From F0422 sp003992255 (GTDB lineage: Bacteria > Bacillota > Negativicutes > Veillonellales > Veillonellaceae), in the NCBI RefSeq assembly GCF_003992255.1, contig NZ_RQVA01000005.1:1-64000 (forward strand): a stretch of 64,000 nt of DNA. Direction: 5' to 3'. How positions within the stretch are numbered: position 1 is the stretch's first letter; every line of letters starts with the position of its first letter. Below the pieces are notes generated by a model that was given only the letters and a program-made list of their open reading frames with translations, was not told where the DNA came from and made no database searches. Positions 1 through 7,996 of the stretch are shown here, one piece after another. A program made the translations under genes and the position numbers.

Positions 1-486
1 AGAAAACGAGAACAGAAGCGTTTAAAGAAGTCCGGATCTTACATTAAACGTTCTCGCAAGCTATGTCGTAAGGCATTCCACACCCTCTCTGAGGGGGAAC
101 GTATTCGCTTATTTGAAGTTCTACGAAAGTCTGATGACTTAAGACAAGCATACGCATTGAAGCATTACTTTGAGTACCTATTTACTGCCAAGGGTCGAAC
201 AGCCATTGAAGATACATTATCTAACTTTTTGGCTCTTGTGAAAGTAGCGAATCTTAACGAATTTAACAACCTGCTACGATCGTTTACAAGTTGGCATGAC
301 GAAGTAGTTAATGCTTTCCTATTACCATACTCTAACGGTTTTACAGAAGGTTGTAACAACAAAACTAAAGTATTGAAACGGAATAGCTATGGTGTTCGTC
401 ATTTCGGTCGATTTAGAGCTAGATTACTGATGATCTTGCCTAGTATCTACAACAAGCCTGATACACCTGTATCTGTCGCTACATAG
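1..486 (+). CDS. ISL3-family transposase, C-terminal part (5' truncated by window)
   Basis: The reading frame is open from base 1 to the TAG at 484-486, giving 162 codons of a longer protein. It contains the C-terminal signature SNGFTEGCNNKTKVLKRN followed by YGVRHFGRFRARLL, which is characteristic of ISL3-type DDE transposases: the E of TEG is the last catalytic acidic residue in this family. The basic stretch at the start fits the middle region of such transposases. An internal ATG at 157 gives a shorter apparent ORF but the coding frame clearly continues upstream. Whether the full gene is intact cannot be seen. Confidence 0.85.
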   Translation, partial: RKREQKRLKKSGSYIKRSRKLCRKAFHTLSEGERIRLFEVLRKSDDLRQAYALKHYFEYLFTAKGRTAIEDTLSNFLALVKVANLNEFNNLLRSFTSWHDEVVNAFLLPYSNGFTEGCNNKTKVLKRNSYGVRHFGRFRARLLMILPSIYNKPDTPVSVAT

Positions 487-689
487 GTTATTAACTATAT
501 TATATGATAGTAGACTCTCCACAAAAAAAGAAACATAAGTGGGGTTACTTTGTAGTGCCTAAAATTAGTTACATCCATTGTATCTCACTTATGTTTCCTA
601 GTATTTTATTATATTTACATTTTTATACAGTTCTTATATTAAAGAAACTGAACAGATTAATTGCTGTCCCCAAAACTTGATAAAGAGCC
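1..689 (+). mobile_element. 3' end of an ISL3-like insertion sequence (left end outside window)
   Basis: The element contains the C-terminal part of a transposase ending at 486, followed by about 200 bp of AT-rich non-coding DNA. It ends at a terminal repeat at about 666-689 which, read on the - strand, begins GGCTCTTTATCAAG. GGCTCTT ends are typical of ISL3-family elements (family knowledge), which usually make 8-bp target duplications; GAAAATGA (690-697) would be the candidate right copy. A 12-bp inverted repeat (530-541 with 586-597, GAAACATAAGTG) lies inside the tail. The left end is not in the window, so completeness cannot be judged. Confidence 0.75.
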
Positions 690-696
690 GAAAATG

Positions 697-736
697 AGCG
701 ATATGGTGAGTATATAATTTACCATATCGCTTTTGT
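697..736. terminator. Perfect 11-bp palindromic terminator
   Basis: AGCGATATGGT (697-707) pairs perfectly with ACCATATCGCT (721-731), with a 13-nt AT-rich loop and a TTTTG tail. It lies just outside the IS end and would terminate transcripts leaving the IS before the amino acid transporter operon. Confidence 0.7.
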
Positions 737-813
737 TTATACAGTTGGCTGTTGGTGGCTTTTTCAGTATCAATTACTTTTAGAATAAATAACAAAATTT
801 AGCATTTTATCTC

Positions 814-842
814 TTTACAACTTTAATTAACTAAAGTATAAT
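814..842 (+). promoter_or_regulatory. Sigma-A type promoter of the amino acid ABC operon
   Basis: TTTACA (814-819), a 17-nt spacer and TATAAT (837-842), about 47 bp ahead of the substrate-binding protein start. The boxes deviate by one base from consensus. Confidence 0.7.
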
Positions 843-888
843 GTAATCATGAAATAGAGGTTACATATTTGTAGAGAGGAGAAGTAGT

Positions 889-1710
889 ATGAATTGGTTA
901 CAAAAGTGTTCTAAAACAGTATTAGCGGCGGCTAGTGCATTAGTAATTGTTGGGTTAGTAGCGGGTTGTGGGGCATCGACAAATCATGTAAATACAGAAG
1001 TGCCTAAGAAAATTGTCATCGGTTTGGACGATAACTTCCCTCCTATGGGATTTAAAGATGAAAAAGGTGAACTAGTAGGTTTCGACATCGATTTAGCAAA
1101 AGAAGTAGCTAAGCGCATTGGCTCTGAAGTAGAATTTAAATCCATCGATTGGGATAGTAAAGAGGCGGAGTTAAAATCAAAACGTATTGATGTGTTGTGG
1201 AATGGGTTAACCATTACGAAAGAAAGAGAACGCAATATCTTGTTCTCTAAACCATATCTTCGTGGAGACCAAATCATCGCTGTTAAATCTGACTCTGGTA
1301 TTGCTGATAAATCGCAGCTTGATGGTAAACGTGTAGGGGTTCAATCTGGTTCTACTGGTCTGGAAGCTGTCAAAAATGATCCGCAATCTAAGAACTTTAG
1401 AGAAATCAAAGAATATGGAGATTATGTAAATGCTTTCATGGATTTAGAACTTGGCCGTATTGATGCGGTCGTGGTGGATGAAATGGTAGGCCGTTATTTA
1501 ATCGGTAAAAAAGGTAACAATGTATTCACCGTAGCCACTGGCTCCTTTGCCAGTGAAAAAGTAGGTGTAGGTATGCGCAAGGAAGATGAAGCGTTGAAAG
1601 CAAAAGTGGATGCTGCGTTACAAGAAGTGATGAATGATGGTACGGCTGACAAATTGGCGCAAAAATGGTTTGGTAGCACATCCATCTTGACGAAAGAGGA
1701 GTATAAATAA
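889..1710 (+). CDS. Polar amino acid ABC transporter substrate-binding lipoprotein
   Basis: A 273-residue periplasmic binding protein of the type 2 fold (SBP_bac_3 family), first gene of an SBP-permease-ATPase operon. The N-terminus has a lipoprotein signal ending in VAGCG, so Cys27 would be lipidated and the protein tethered to the membrane. The mature part starts with the family pattern KIVIGLDDNFPPMGF, followed by GFDIDLAKEVAKRIG and the ligand-pocket segment NGLTITKERE, typical of glutamine, arginine or cystine receptors. The start ATG at 889 has an RBS (GAGAGGAG) at normal spacing. The exact amino acid bound cannot be decided from sequence alone; 2 bp separate it from the permease gene. 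Confidence 0.9.
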   Translation: MNWLQKCSKTVLAAASALVIVGLVAGCGASTNHVNTEVPKKIVIGLDDNFPPMGFKDEKGELVGFDIDLAKEVAKRIGSEVEFKSIDWDSKEAELKSKRIDVLWNGLTITKERERNILFSKPYLRGDQIIAVKSDSGIADKSQLDGKRVGVQSGSTGLEAVKNDPQSKNFREIKEYGDYVNAFMDLELGRIDAVVVDEMVGRYLIGKKGNNVFTVATGSFASEKVGVGMRKEDEALKAKVDAALQEVMNDGTADKLAQKWFGSTSILTKEEYK

Positions 1711-1712
1711 AC

Positions 1713-2372
1713 ATGGATGTATTGGAATATATGTTACAGATAGTCCCGGCTATTGCGGGCGGATTCCAAGTGACCTTGTCCTTGTTCTTTATTGTTATCG
1801 TCTTGTCGGTGCCGGGAGGGTTACTCTTGGCGCTGCTTCGATTGAGTACAAATCGTGTGATTACAACTATTGTGGATGCTTATGTGTATGTTATGCGTGG
1901 CACCCCATTGATGTTGCAAATTTTGCTCATCTATTACGGCTTGCCATTCATGATTGACGGTTTTGAATTAACAGATATGACAGCGGCGGTGCTGTCCTTC
2001 GTGTTGAATTACATTGCGTACTTGTGTGAAATATTCCGCAGCGGCATTCAATCTGTTCCGAAAGGGCAATATGAAGGGGCAAAAGTATTGGGCTTTACCT
2101 ATGTACAGACCATGTATAAAATTATTTTGCCACAGGTCATCAAACGAGTACTGCCACCATTAGCGAATGAAACGATTACATTACTGAAAGATACATCTTT
2201 GGTGTATGTATTAGCCATGAATGATATTTTGCGTATCACGCGCAGCATTGTACAACGAGATTTCGATATTACTGCATTCATCGTAGCCGGCGTATTTTAT
2301 TTGGCGATGACATTTGTATTGACGAAGTTATATCAATATTTAGAACGTCGTATGGCGATTTACGAAGATTAG
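1713..2372 (+). CDS. Polar amino acid ABC transporter permease (HisM/GlnP type)
   Basis: A 219-residue integral membrane protein with about five predicted transmembrane segments. It forms the pore of the importer, presumably as a homodimer because there is only one permease gene. The early segment YVMRGTPLMLQ and the cytoplasmic EAA-loop region, seen here as EGAKVLGFTYVQTMYKIILPQ, are the family hallmarks; the loop docks on the ATPase. The segment LANETITLLKDTSLVYVLA near the C-terminus is also typical. The gene sits 2 bp after the binding-protein gene and 9 bp before the ATPase gene. Confidence 0.9.
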   Translation: MDVLEYMLQIVPAIAGGFQVTLSLFFIVIVLSVPGGLLLALLRLSTNRVITTIVDAYVYVMRGTPLMLQILLIYYGLPFMIDGFELTDMTAAVLSFVLNYIAYLCEIFRSGIQSVPKGQYEGAKVLGFTYVQTMYKIILPQVIKRVLPPLANETITLLKDTSLVYVLAMNDILRITRSIVQRDFDITAFIVAGVFYLAMTFVLTKLYQYLERRMAIYED

Positions 2373-2381
2373 GAGGAAACC

Positions 2382-3149
2382 ATGGCTTTCATAGACATGT
2401 TACATATTGAAAAAAGCTTTGGCTCGGTGGCGGTCTTGCAAGACGTGTCACTATCCATGGACCGAGGGGAAGTGGTGTCCATCATTGGTCCCTCTGGATC
2501 AGGTAAATCCACTTTTCTTCGTTGTTTAGGACAACTAGAAACGATACAAAAAGGGACAATCAGGATCGATGGGGCGATCTTGGTGGATACACCAGCCAAT
2601 GCAAATGAGGCGATATACGCATCCAAAGAAGAACAGCAACAACTTTTATTAAATATGGGGATGGTATTTCAGTCTTTTAATTTGTTTCCACACATGACAG
2701 TATTAGAAAATATCATGGTGGCACCGAGAATGGTGAAAGGAATGAAAGAGGTAGATATTTTGCCTATCGCCCAGTCCTTACTAGAAAAAGTGGGTCTCTG
2801 GAATAAGCGAGATGTGTATCCTAGCACCTTATCTGGTGGACAAAAGCAACGGGTAGCCATTGCCAGGGCATTAGCAATGAAACCAAAAATTATGCTCTTT
2901 GATGAACCTACCTCCGCATTGGATCCAGAGTTCACTAGTGAAGTACTACGAACTATCAAGGAATTAGCAGAAGAAAATATGACCATGATTATCGTCACCC
3001 ATGAAATGGCATTCGCCCGTGAAGTAGCAGACAGAGTGATCTTCATGGCTGATGGCAAGATACAAGAAGAAGGAGCCCCTGAAGATGTATTTGGAAATCC
3101 ACAAAACCCAAGAACACAATCGTTCTTAAACTCTATGTTACGAGTATAA
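2382..3149 (+). CDS. Polar amino acid ABC transporter ATP-binding protein (GlnQ type)
   Basis: A 255-residue ABC ATPase that drives the importer. Walker A is GPSGSGKST (about residues 36-44), the Q-loop is MVFQSFNLFPH, the ABC signature is LSGGQKQRVAIARAL, Walker B is IMLFDEPTSALD and the H-loop is VTHEMAFA. The insertion after the first strands (DTPANANEAIYASKEEQQ) is common in polar amino acid ATPases. The RBS is AGGAGG at 2371-2376. It is the last gene of the operon and is followed by a strong hairpin. Confidence 0.92.
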   Translation: MAFIDMLHIEKSFGSVAVLQDVSLSMDRGEVVSIIGPSGSGKSTFLRCLGQLETIQKGTIRIDGAILVDTPANANEAIYASKEEQQQLLLNMGMVFQSFNLFPHMTVLENIMVAPRMVKGMKEVDILPIAQSLLEKVGLWNKRDVYPSTLSGGQKQRVAIARALAMKPKIMLFDEPTSALDPEFTSEVLRTIKELAEENMTMIIVTHEMAFAREVADRVIFMADGKIQEEGAPEDVFGNPQNPRTQSFLNSMLRV

Positions 3150-3158
3150 CAATAAAAG

Positions 3159-3222
3159 AAAATGCGACATAGCCAGGCACAAACAGTATTACATAGTTTG
3201 TACCTGGCATATCGCATTTTAT
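3159..3222 (+). terminator. Long hairpin terminator after the amino acid ABC operon
   Basis: An AAAATGCGA..AT arm with CCAGGCACAAAC (3161-3184) pairs with GTTTGTACCTGG followed by CATATCGCATTTT (3196-3220). The stem is over 20 bp with a few mismatches and ends in a short T run. Degenerate copies of its right arm recur downstream (about 3254-3284 and 3309-3338). Confidence 0.7.
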
Positions 3223-3472
3223 AATTGCTCGCTGATGATAGGATTTACTTTGTGTTTATCACTAGGTATGTCGTATTTTGTATGTGCTTACTGATGGAAG
3301 GATATTATTTGTACCTGTCACTTGGCATGTAGCATTTGTATGTTTGATACTAAGCATATTGCGGACACTGGGCCCCATGAGGATCCCCCCTCATATGCCG
3401 ATTATCATACACAATCGCCAAGCGGTTAGGGACGGCAAGAGATGTTAGCCTTTCGATAGCTGGTGTGGTGAC
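3223..3472. repeat. Intergenic stretch with degenerate copies of the terminator arm
   Basis: No gene is visible. TTTGTACCTGGCATATCGCATTTT in the preceding terminator (split here as TTTGTACCTGG and CATATCGCATTTT) recurs in decayed form near 3254-3284 (TCACTAGGTATGTCGTATTTT) and 3309-3338 (TCACTTGGCATGTAGCATTT). The spacing is about 55 bp, suggesting an old tandem amplification. ATTATCATACACAATC (about 3400-3415) is an inverted copy of the sequence around the -10 region of rph. Confidence 0.45.
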
Positions 3473-3613
3473 GTGAGTAGGCGTTTATGACAAATTCATA
3501 CGAATGTTAGACAGAATACGGTGTACCCTCGATCAAACTTTTACGTAGGACAGTTTGGCGGGGGTGCACCGTATTCTGTATTTCTTAAAATAAGCTAAAC
3601 AACGCCTACTCAC
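3473..3613. repeat. Nested inverted repeat, reverse-orientation member of the window's palindrome family
   Basis: The outer stem GTGAGTAGGCGTT (3473-3485) pairs perfectly with AACGCCTACTCAC (3601-3613). Inside, ACAGAATACGGTGTACCC (3511-3528) pairs with the complementary arm at 3562-3579 with one mismatch, and the apical CAAACT/AGTTTG arms enclose ACGTAGGAC. Read on the - strand the apex is CAAACTGTCCTACG, matching the CAAACTGATCCTACGG core of the repeats near 25.5, 29.8, 30.1 and 61.9 kb. No coding potential is seen. It could be a mobile miniature repeat, a transcript-level structure or a bidirectional terminator. Confidence 0.7.
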
Positions 3614-3645
3614 AAAACAACGGACGGCCTAAGACTCAACATAAA

Positions 3646-3675
3646 TTGCCAATGAGCCATGAGATTGTGTATAAT
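3646..3675 (+). promoter_or_regulatory. Probable promoter of rph-rdgB
   Basis: TTGCCA (3646-3651), an 18-nt spacer and TATAAT (3670-3675), about 40 bp upstream of the start codon. The -10 region lies in a sequence that is inverted-repeated at about 3400-3415. Confidence 0.55.
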
Positions 3676-3717
3676 AATAGGTATATGTAATCCAATAGAT
3701 GGGAAAGAGGAATGACG

Positions 3718-5055
3718 ATGCGAATTGATGGTCGTGGGCTTCAAGATGTGCGCCCCGTGAAAATAACTAGAAACTATACAGCCTATGCAGAGGGTTCCGT
3801 CCTCATTGAATGTGGCAATACAAAAGTGCTTTGTACCGCCAGTGTGGAAGAACGAGTGCCACGGTTTTTAAAGGGTACAGGAACTGGTTGGGTCACAGCT
3901 GAATATTCATTGTTGCCACGGGCTACACATACTCGGGTACCTAGAGAGGCGGCAAAAGGCAAGCAAACAGGTCGAACTGTGGAAATTCAGCGTCTCATTG
4001 GTAGAGCTTTGCGAGCAGTAGTGGATTTGGAAGCGTTAGGCGAAGTATCCATTACTGTAGATTGCGATGTGTTACAAGCTGATGGCGGTACGCGGACAGC
4101 GTCTATTACAGGTGCATTTGTGGCCTTAGTGGATGCCATTCATAAAGTATACGATGGGTATGGCAAATTCCCAGTGACGGACTATTTAGCCGCTATATCC
4201 ATGGGTATCGGGCAAGAGGGCCCTATGGTGGATTTATGCTACGAAGAAGATAGTGCAGCCATCGTTGATATGAATGTGGTGTGTACGGGTAAAGGTCAGC
4301 TAGTGGAAGTACAAGGCACAGGGGAGCATGGAACGTTTACTCGTGATGAACTGAATGCGCTGTTAGATTTAGGTGAAAGTGCCACAAAACAATTGATGGA
4401 TATACAACGAGACGCATTAGGCGAAGCAGGTCATATGGTAGGTCGTGAAAATCCTCCGAAAGCAGTGGTTTTAGCTACACGTAACAAAGGTAAGATTCGT
4501 GAATTTACAGCAGCCTTTGAAGAGCTCGGCTTCGAAGTGCGCACCATCGATGACATCGTAGATGTGGAGGAGCCAGAGGAAACAGGATCTTCTTTCATAG
4601 AAAATGCAGAACTAAAAGCGATGTATTATGCAGAGGCTTGTGGCCTACCTTGCGTAGCCGATGATTCTGGGTTAGAAGTAGACGTTTTAGGTGGTGCTCC
4701 AGGTATTTATTCTGCTAGGTATGCAGGTAGTCATGGAAATGATGGAGACAATAACAAAAAACTTGTCGCAGAATTGGCAGAGATACCTAAAGAGGAGCGG
4801 CAAGCTCGGTACGTATGCGCTCTAGTATGGGCCAATCCAGATGGACAGTTAGTTCGAGCTACAGGGACTTGTGAAGGAATCATCCAATTGGAACCAATGG
4901 GAAAAGGCGGATTCGGTTATGATCCACACTTTTATATTCCTAAATTTAAAACAACGATGGCCAATATATCGATGGAACAAAAACAATCGATTAGCCATCG
5001 AGGTAAAGCGCTACGGGCATTAGTAGAGCAGTTGCAGCAGACAATAGTTAAGTAA
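3718..5055 (+). CDS. rph: Fused RNase PH / non-canonical purine NTP pyrophosphatase (RdgB/HAM1)
   Basis: A two-domain protein of about 446 residues. Residues 1-240 are RNase PH, the phosphorolytic 3'-5' exoribonuclease that trims tRNA 3' ends (MRIDGRGLQDVRPV start, GWVTAEYSLLPRAT, and DCDVLQADGGTRTASITGA). From about residue 247 a complete RdgB/HAM1 domain follows (VVLATRNKGKIREF, CVADDSGLEVDVLGGAPGIYSARYA, and FGYDPHFYIP), which hydrolyses ITP, dITP and XTP. The two are usually separate genes, often adjacent; here they share one frame with a short linker. ATG 3712 is also in frame, but 3718 gives better spacing from AGAGG and the usual RNase PH N-terminus. Confidence 0.9.
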   Translation: MRIDGRGLQDVRPVKITRNYTAYAEGSVLIECGNTKVLCTASVEERVPRFLKGTGTGWVTAEYSLLPRATHTRVPREAAKGKQTGRTVEIQRLIGRALRAVVDLEALGEVSITVDCDVLQADGGTRTASITGAFVALVDAIHKVYDGYGKFPVTDYLAAISMGIGQEGPMVDLCYEEDSAAIVDMNVVCTGKGQLVEVQGTGEHGTFTRDELNALLDLGESATKQLMDIQRDALGEAGHMVGRENPPKAVVLATRNKGKIREFTAAFEELGFEVRTIDDIVDVEEPEETGSSFIENAELKAMYYAEACGLPCVADDSGLEVDVLGGAPGIYSARYAGSHGNDGDNNKKLVAELAEIPKEERQARYVCALVWANPDGQLVRATGTCEGIIQLEPMGKGGFGYDPHFYIPKFKTTMANISMEQKQSISHRGKALRALVEQLQQTIVK

Positions 5056-5151
5056 TTAATAATAGTTAAAAAATATATCGAAAGACTTGAATATATGGAT
5101 GAAGTTCGATATAATAAAGATAAGTATTATAAGGAAGGCATATATTACATT

Positions 5152-5940
5152 ATGGATACATCTGTAAAATCAAATAAAATGAAACTCTATGGGTTCAATA
5201 ATTTAACAAAAACCTTGAGTTTTAATATTTATGATATTTGTTACACGCGTACAGAAGAAGAAAAACGCCAATATATCGAATACATTGACGAAGTTTATAA
5301 TGCACAGCGTTTGACTGATATTTTGACAGAAGTTTCACATATTATTGGAGCTAATGTACTCAATGTGGCGAAGCAAGATTATGACCCACAAGGAGCCAGT
5401 GTAACCATTCTGATTTCGGAAGAGCCTGTTGATCATGTTGATAAAGATGATGTTGTTATGCATCTCGATAAATCCCATTTAACAGTGCATACCTATCCTG
5501 AAAGTCACCCAGACAATGGGGTAAGTACATTCCGTGCAGATATTGACGTGTCTACATGTGGACAGATTTCTCCGTTGAATGCATTGAACTATTTAATTGA
5601 TAGCTTTGACTCCGATATCATTAGCTTAGATTACAGAGTGCGTGGATTTACTCGCGATATTCACGGTAAAAAATTATTTATCGACCATCGTATGAATTCT
5701 ATCCAAAACTACATTAATTCTAGAACTCGTAATCTTTACAATATGATCGATGTGAATGTGTATCAAGAAAATATTTTCCATACCAAAATGATGCTGAAAG
5801 AGTACGATATTAATAATTATTTGTTTGGTATCACCGAAGAAGATTTGACGCTGAAAGAGCGTAAACAAATCAACCAACAACTCAAACAAGAGATGGCGGA
5901 AATATTCTACGGTAGAAACTTACCATCATTAAAAATCTAG
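5152..5940 (+). CDS. speD: S-adenosylmethionine decarboxylase proenzyme, E. coli type
   Basis: SpeD makes decarboxylated SAM, the aminopropyl donor for spermidine. The protein follows E. coli SpeD closely: KLYGFNNLTKTLSFNIYDIC near the start, QDYDPQGASVTIL, HLDKSHLTVHTYPESHP, DVSTCGQISPLNALNYLI and VNVYQENIFHTKMMLKEYD. Cleavage before the Ser of DKSH (Ser108 from this start) should generate the pyruvoyl cofactor. The start is uncertain: ATG 5152 gives 262 residues, close to the 264 of E. coli, but its AAGGAAGG is 13 nt away; ATG 5095 is also in frame and adds 19 residues. No speE lies nearby. It is 11 bp from the malic enzyme gene, probably co-transcribed. Confidence 0.9.
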   Translation: MDTSVKSNKMKLYGFNNLTKTLSFNIYDICYTRTEEEKRQYIEYIDEVYNAQRLTDILTEVSHIIGANVLNVAKQDYDPQGASVTILISEEPVDHVDKDDVVMHLDKSHLTVHTYPESHPDNGVSTFRADIDVSTCGQISPLNALNYLIDSFDSDIISLDYRVRGFTRDIHGKKLFIDHRMNSIQNYINSRTRNLYNMIDVNVYQENIFHTKMMLKEYDINNYLFGITEEDLTLKERKQINQQLKQEMAEIFYGRNLPSLKI

Positions 5941-5951
5941 GAGGTTTTACC

Positions 5952-7139
5952 ATGGACGTAAAGCAAGAGGCAATTGAAAAACGCTTGGAACTAAAAGGTT
6001 TCTTACAAACTGGTACAAAATATGAATTGAAAGATGCTCATGACTTGACAGTAGCTTACACACCAGGTGTAGCAGAGCCATGCCTTCACATCAAAGAAGA
6101 TGAAGATAAATCCTTCGATTTAACATGTCGTTCCAACATGGTAGCTGTTGTATCCGATGGTACACGTGTATTGGGTTTAGGCGATATCGGAGCAGCCGCA
6201 GCGATTCCAGTAATGGAAGGTAAATCCCTACTGTTCAAACGTTTTGGTAATGTAGATTGTATTCCTTTAGTCATCGACACTAAAGATCCAGATGTGCTAA
6301 TTAACACTGTAAAATTAGTGCAAAAAAACTTTGCAGGTATTAACTTAGAAGATATTTCTTCCCCTAAATGTTACGAAATTGAAAATCGCTTGAAAGAAGA
6401 ACTAGAAATTCCTGTGTTCCATGATGACCAACATGGTACAGCTATTGCTTGTTTGGCAGGTGTAAAAGCAGCTCTTCGCTTTGTGAAAAAAGACTTATCC
6501 AAAGTGAAAATCGTGGTGAATGGGGCAGGTGCAGCAGGTGCTAATATTGCTCGCTTGTTATACTTAGCTGGTGCCCGTGATATTACTTTAATGGTAAGCT
6601 CCGGTGTATTGAATAAAGATTACAAACGTCTTGATTCCCTACAAGCTGAATTGATCAAAACATTAGGACAAGAAACAAAAACTGGCAATTTAGCAGAGAT
6701 TGCTAAAGGTGCAGACGTATTGTTAGGTGTATCTGCAGCTGGTGCTTTCACAAAAGAGATTTTAGAAAGCTTAGCAGATGATGCCATTGTATTTGCCATG
6801 GCTAACCCAGTGCCAGAAGTAATGTATGAAGAAGCGAAAGCAGCTGGCGTACGTGTGATGGGTACAGGTCGAAGCGATGCGCCTAACCAAATTAATAACG
6901 TAAACGTATTCCCTGGTATCTTCCGCGGTGCTATCGACGTACAAGCTCGTGAAATCAATGATGAAATGAAATTGGCAGCCGCTGAGGCGCTAGCAGCTCT
7001 TGTAACAGATGAAGAATTAGCAGAAGACTACGTAGTAGCCAATGCATTCGACAAACGTGTTCCATTAGCAGTGGCAAAAGCAGTAGCTGAAACAGCGATT
7101 AAAACTGGTGTAGCTCGTAAAACAGAAGTACCATACTAA
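5952..7139 (+). CDS. NAD(P)-dependent malic enzyme (oxaloacetate-decarboxylating malate dehydrogenase)
   Basis: A 395-residue short-form malic enzyme that converts malate to pyruvate and CO2 with reduction of NAD(P). The N-terminal domain has AYTPGVAEPC and VVSDGTRVLGLGDIGA; the substrate region contains PVFHDDQHGTAIA, whose D-D residues bind the divalent metal; the Rossmann domain begins VVNGAGAAGANIARLL; MANPVPEVMYEEA and TGRSDAPNQINNVN follow. The length and the lack of a phosphotransacetylase tail fit the small bacterial type. The RBS is AGGAGG at 5940-5945. Organic-acid metabolism of this kind fits a lactate/malate-using Negativicute; cofactor preference cannot be read from the sequence. 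Confidence 0.93.
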   Translation: MDVKQEAIEKRLELKGFLQTGTKYELKDAHDLTVAYTPGVAEPCLHIKEDEDKSFDLTCRSNMVAVVSDGTRVLGLGDIGAAAAIPVMEGKSLLFKRFGNVDCIPLVIDTKDPDVLINTVKLVQKNFAGINLEDISSPKCYEIENRLKEELEIPVFHDDQHGTAIACLAGVKAALRFVKKDLSKVKIVVNGAGAAGANIARLLYLAGARDITLMVSSGVLNKDYKRLDSLQAELIKTLGQETKTGNLAEIAKGADVLLGVSAAGAFTKEILESLADDAIVFAMANPVPEVMYEEAKAAGVRVMGTGRSDAPNQINNVNVFPGIFRGAIDVQAREINDEMKLAAAEALAALVTDEELAEDYVVANAFDKRVPLAVAKAVAETAIKTGVARKTEVPY

Positions 7140-7163
7140 TCGTTAATAACGTGAATGATAGAA

Positions 7164-7196
7164 CGCCCTCAATGGTAAAAATTGAGGGTGTTTTCT
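7164..7196 (+). terminator. Intrinsic terminator after the malic enzyme gene
   Basis: CCCTCAAT (7166-7173) pairs with ATTGAGGG (7181-7188) across a 7-nt loop and is followed by TGTTTTCTT. Confidence 0.8.
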
Positions 7197-7207
7197 TATA
7201 AAATTCG

Positions 7208-7236
7208 TTGACATCTGTAGTGCTATCATATATAAT
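7208..7236 (+). promoter_or_regulatory. Strong promoter of the rplU-prp-rpmA operon
   Basis: Consensus TTGACA (7208-7213), a 17-nt spacer and consensus TATAAT (7231-7236). It is one of the best promoter matches in the window, as expected for ribosomal protein genes. Confidence 0.88.
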
Positions 7237-7242
7237 AAATTA

Positions 7243-7346
7243 GTCATAGTTTGGGTACGCCCAACTATTGCAAGCCGCATGAAGAGGTCAATAATATTTG
7301 GCTTCGGCTAGATAACCGCATTCAGCGAGTACGAATACAAGGAGGT
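7243..7346 (+). ncRNA. Ribosomal protein L21 leader (candidate cis-regulatory RNA)
   Basis: About 100 nt of transcribed leader precede the rplU RBS. It contains GTTTGGGTACGCCCAACTA, which can fold as a short hairpin, then TTGCAAGCCGC, and a second GGCTTCGGCTAG hairpin region. Position, length and these elements fit the L21 leader class known from Firmicutes, thought to bind L21 for autoregulation. The family assignment is from memory of the motif; a covariance-model search was not possible here. Confidence 0.55.
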
Positions 7347-7352
7347 GTCATA

Positions 7353-7664
7353 ATGTACGCAATTATTAAAACTGGTGGTAAACAATATCGCGTTTCCGAA
7401 GGCGATGTAATCACTATTGAAAAATTGGATGTAGCAGCTGAAGGAACTGTTTCTTTTGACGAAGTTGTAACTGTAGTTAAAGACGGTGACGTTAAAGTTG
7501 GTACACCACTTGTGGACGGTGCAAAAGTTACTGGTACAGTACTTGAACATGGTAAAGCGAAAAAGATCTTGGTTTTCAAATACAAAGCGAAATCCAACTA
7601 TCGTCGTCGTCAAGGCCATCGCCAACCATTCACTAAAGTTCGCATCGAAAAAATCGAGGCGTAA
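7353..7664 (+). CDS. rplU: 50S ribosomal protein L21
   Basis: A 103-residue protein beginning MYAIIKTGGKQYRVSEGD, the standard L21 N-terminus, with YKAKSNYRRRQGHRQPFTKV near the C-terminus, which contacts 23S rRNA. ATG 7353 is preceded by AAGGAGGTG at 7339-7346 and gives the normal L21 length; upstream in-frame codons belong to the leader RNA. The gene order rplU-prp-rpmA is the conserved Firmicute arrangement. Confidence 0.96.
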   Translation: MYAIIKTGGKQYRVSEGDVITIEKLDVAAEGTVSFDEVVTVVKDGDVKVGTPLVDGAKVTGTVLEHGKAKKILVFKYKAKSNYRRRQGHRQPFTKVRIEKIEA

Positions 7665-7669
7665 TTATC

Positions 7670-7984
7670 ATGACTCACATTGATGTGAAACGCAATGTAG
7701 ACGGACACATTGTAGAATGTCATTTTCGAGGGCATGCCGAGGCAGGTCCCTACGGAGAAGATATTGTATGTGCAGCCATTTCTATGCTTTCACAGACATC
7801 GCTCTTAGGACTTCATGAGGTAGCTCAGCAATCTGTGGAGTATCGTATAGAAGACGGTGAGTTAGATATCCTACTTTCAGAACCCATTACTGAAAGAGGA
7901 CAAACTATATTAGAAACCATGCTTCTTGGTATTAAGAATGTGGCGAATCAATATAGTGATTTTGTTAGAGTGAGTGAACAATAG
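7670..7984 (+). CDS. prp: Ribosomal-processing cysteine protease Prp
   Basis: A 104-residue protease that removes the N-terminal extension of ribosomal protein L27. The catalytic His lies in FRGHAEAGPYG and the catalytic Cys in EDIVCAAISMLSQTSL, the diagnostic pattern of the family (formerly YsxB). It starts 5 bp after rplU and ends 12 bp before rpmA, the position it occupies in most Firmicutes. No strong RBS is seen, so translation is probably coupled to rplU. Its expected substrate site is visible in the next gene. Confidence 0.93.
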   Translation: MTHIDVKRNVDGHIVECHFRGHAEAGPYGEDIVCAAISMLSQTSLLGLHEVAQQSVEYRIEDGELDILLSEPITERGQTILETMLLGIKNVANQYSDFVRVSEQ

Positions 7985-7996
7985 GAGGTGAACTAC

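Noticed and set aside
3473..3613. 6S RNA or another housekeeping ncRNA
   Set aside because: The long nested hairpin suggested it, but the apex matches the palindromic repeat family at other loci and no ncRNA consensus was recognised.
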